Assembly (NCBI RefSeq): GCF_904848585.1
Contig: NZ_CAJHCR010000021.1
Location: forward strand, 1 to 64,000
Length of the DNA stretch: 64,000 nucleotides
Source of the DNA: Paraburkholderia kirstenboschensis
GTDB lineage: Bacteria; Pseudomonadota; Gammaproteobacteria; Burkholderiales; Burkholderiaceae
Direction: 5' to 3'
Shown here: in pieces, positions 62,616-64,000 of the stretch
Position numbering within the stretch: position 1 is the stretch's first letter
How the letters are laid out: every line of letters starts with the position of its first letter
Position numbers and translations under genes: made by a program
Notes under the pieces: generated by a model
What the model was told of the DNA's origin: nothing
What the model saw: only the letters and a program-made list of their open reading frames with translations
Databases searched by the model: none

Positions 62616-63452
62616 ATGTCGAAACGCGTGTTGTTTGCGGTATTGCTGCTGACGCTTGGCTTAATTGGGCATTGTGCGGCCGCGCAACCCATGATCGAAC
62701 TTACGATAGGCGGCAGTACCCAGTCGTTTAGCCGGGCGGCATTGCTGGCGCGCCCGGATGCCGCCGTGATTCACGTTCCGCGAGATGTCGCCTACGGTAC
62801 GTCGACGACCTACCGCGCAGTGCCGCTGGCCGACCTGCTCAACAGTGCCGAGTTACTTGCGAACAGCGTGCTCGAGGCACGTGCAACCGACGGCTTCGCC
62901 GCGCAACTGCCGATGGACCTTGTGAGTAACCGTGATCCCGCGACAGCCGTCGCATGGCTCGCGGTCGAGGACCCGGTGGAGCCATGGCCGAACCTACCGG
63001 GCAAGGCGGTCAGTGCGGGACCGTTCTACCTGGTCTGGGTCGGCAAGGAAGCGGCATCCGTGCGCAGCGAGCAGTGGCCTTACCAGATCGCACGACTTGC
63101 TACGCAACCATCTCCATCCGCGCGTTGGCCAGTGCTCGCCGTCGATCCGGCGCTGCCGGCAACCGATCCGGTCCGCGCGGGCCAAGGCCTGTTCATCACT
63201 CAATGTCTCGCCTGTCATCGGCTCAACCACGCGGGCAGCGCCGACACTGGCCCCGACCTCAACGTGCCGATGAATCCAGTCGAGTACTTCCAGCCCGCTG
63301 CATTGCGCCGCTACATTCGCAATCCGGCATCGGTTCGAGACTGGCCCGGCCGGACCATGCCCGCTTTCCCGCGGGACCAGCTGAGCGATCGCGAGATCGA
63401 TCTGATCGTCGCTTATCTTGCGCACATGGCGCAGCGGAAGGTTGGACGGTAA
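62616..63452 (+). CDS. Exported c-type cytochrome with an N-terminal oxidoreductase-like domain
   Basis: About 278 residues from ATG 62616, preceded by ACGGAGGACAA; the frame upstream lacks a signal. A Sec signal peptide (MSKRVLFAVLLLTLGLIGHC AAAQ) leads to a domain of ~150 residues with IELTIGGSTQSFSRAALLA and TYRAVPLADLL, similar to the molybdopterin-binding fold of sulfite-oxidase-like proteins but with no Cys ligand seen. The haem c site CLACH is at ~197-201, and the distal Met is in GRTMPAFP. It is a likely periplasmic electron carrier. Confidence 0.8.
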   Translation: MSKRVLFAVLLLTLGLIGHCAAAQPMIELTIGGSTQSFSRAALLARPDAAVIHVPRDVAYGTSTTYRAVPLADLLNSAELLANSVLEARATDGFAAQLPMDLVSNRDPATAVAWLAVEDPVEPWPNLPGKAVSAGPFYLVWVGKEAASVRSEQWPYQIARLATQPSPSARWPVLAVDPALPATDPVRAGQGLFITQCLACHRLNHAGSADTGPDLNVPMNPVEYFQPAALRRYIRNPASVRDWPGRTMPAFPRDQLSDREIDLIVAYLAHMAQRKVGR

Positions 63453-64000
63453 GGCATGCGAGTTCAGGTTTGGGCGATGCGAAGTAGTCTTTCACCGGCC
63501 TGCGCAAAGTGGAATTTGTTTCATCAGGCGGCCGCTGTCGCGGGCGGAGATCGGGCCATGAGGCGACATTCTGGTCATGCGATCAATAGACCTTCGAACG
63601 ACCGGTATTCCGCGTGTATCGGACCGCGATGAACAATCGAATCGAGGCTTGGCGAAATAGGCAATCCTCAGTGACCGTATCACGTCGATAGTGGGTCGGA
63701 CGCGCCCACTGGTCCATCGCGAGTTTGCCTCTCGCATCAGGACGGGCAAGAGACGAGCGATGCGCGTGTCTTCGTTTTCCCCACACGCCGACGCTTATTC
63801 GATCGTCAGCGCTCCGGTCTTCAAGACTGTGTGTCAATCATCTGGATGAAAGACGTTCATCGAGCGCGTCGCGAAAACGTTTCGCCGGATGAGCATCCAC
63901 GCCTCGTTTTTCTGCACTAAAGTTTTCCCGCAATACTCCGTTATCTAAGTGTCGGTTCGCCGCAAAGAATGGCGACCTGTGCTCATTCTGAAGACAACGA
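63453..64000. other. Right end of the window, no gene recognised
   Basis: Two overlapping minus-strand frames (63492-63837) are open but show no family pattern or ribosome binding site. Nothing else is visible up to the window edge. Confidence 0.45.

Noticed and set aside
63492-63837. Overlapping minus-strand frames at the right end
   Set aside because: No domain signature, no ribosome binding site, and two frames open in parallel.

Overview
The window reads as part of an accessory or secondary replicon of a Burkholderiaceae bacterium (Paraburkholderia/Caballeronia type). I base this on the high GC content, the purine-rich ribosome binding sites, the DUF3331 protein, the many CaiB, TctC and LysR genes, and the IS91 and IS5 debris. 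No rRNA, tRNA, CRISPR array or replication origin was seen. The content is mainly catabolic operons with their own transporters, separated by decayed genes.

Region 1 (1-14.8 kb). A leftward operon encodes a TRAP transporter (dctP-dctQ-dctM type), a crotonase, a CaiB CoA-transferase and a fumarate-reductase-like flavoprotein. A divergent operon encodes MaoC, acyl-CoA dehydrogenase, CaiB and MaoC. An AraC-type regulator follows, then a GH88 hydrolase and an FAH-family enzyme. A shared 29-bp element lies upstream of all three transcription units. It has two half-sites 21 bp apart and a -10-like hexamer at a constant distance, which suggests one AraC-controlled pathway. The left edge of the window is a chimeric uxuA/gntR remnant.

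Region 2 (14.9-25.3 kb). An M81 metallopeptidase, an MFS transporter and a LysR regulator are followed by a field of broken genes (HU, PepSY-like, SDR, a deleted formaldehyde dehydrogenase copy, a frameshifted BON protein). Intact genes here are ChrB-domain/MFS, DJ-1/PfpI, a zinc-dependent formaldehyde/alcohol dehydrogenase and DUF3331.

Region 3 (25.3-41.4 kb). An amino-acid ABC binding protein and permease lack their ATPase. After ParE and IS91 remnants comes a GntR-controlled operon: NIPSNAP, two enolase-superfamily enzymes, a D-2-hydroxyacid dehydrogenase and a TctCBA transporter. A porin remnant and an mhpF-mhpE pair with a LysR gene follow.

Region 4 (41.5-54.7 kb). Eleven leftward genes look like one catabolic unit: an FMN 2-hydroxyacid oxidase, a branched-chain-type ABC transporter, a COG3618-type amidohydrolase, an SDR, a crotonase, a CaiB CoA-transferase and a phytanoyl-CoA-type dioxygenase. 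Its divergent LysR gene is broken by a TAG codon. A chemoreceptor gene is next to it.

Region 5 (54.7-64 kb). Sparse: a methyltransferase with a probable TTG start, an IS5 remnant, a GT2 glycosyltransferase, an acetyl-CoA hydrolase/transferase-family CoA-transferase, a repeat cluster that cuts into an AhpD-like remnant, RarD, and a cytochrome c protein.
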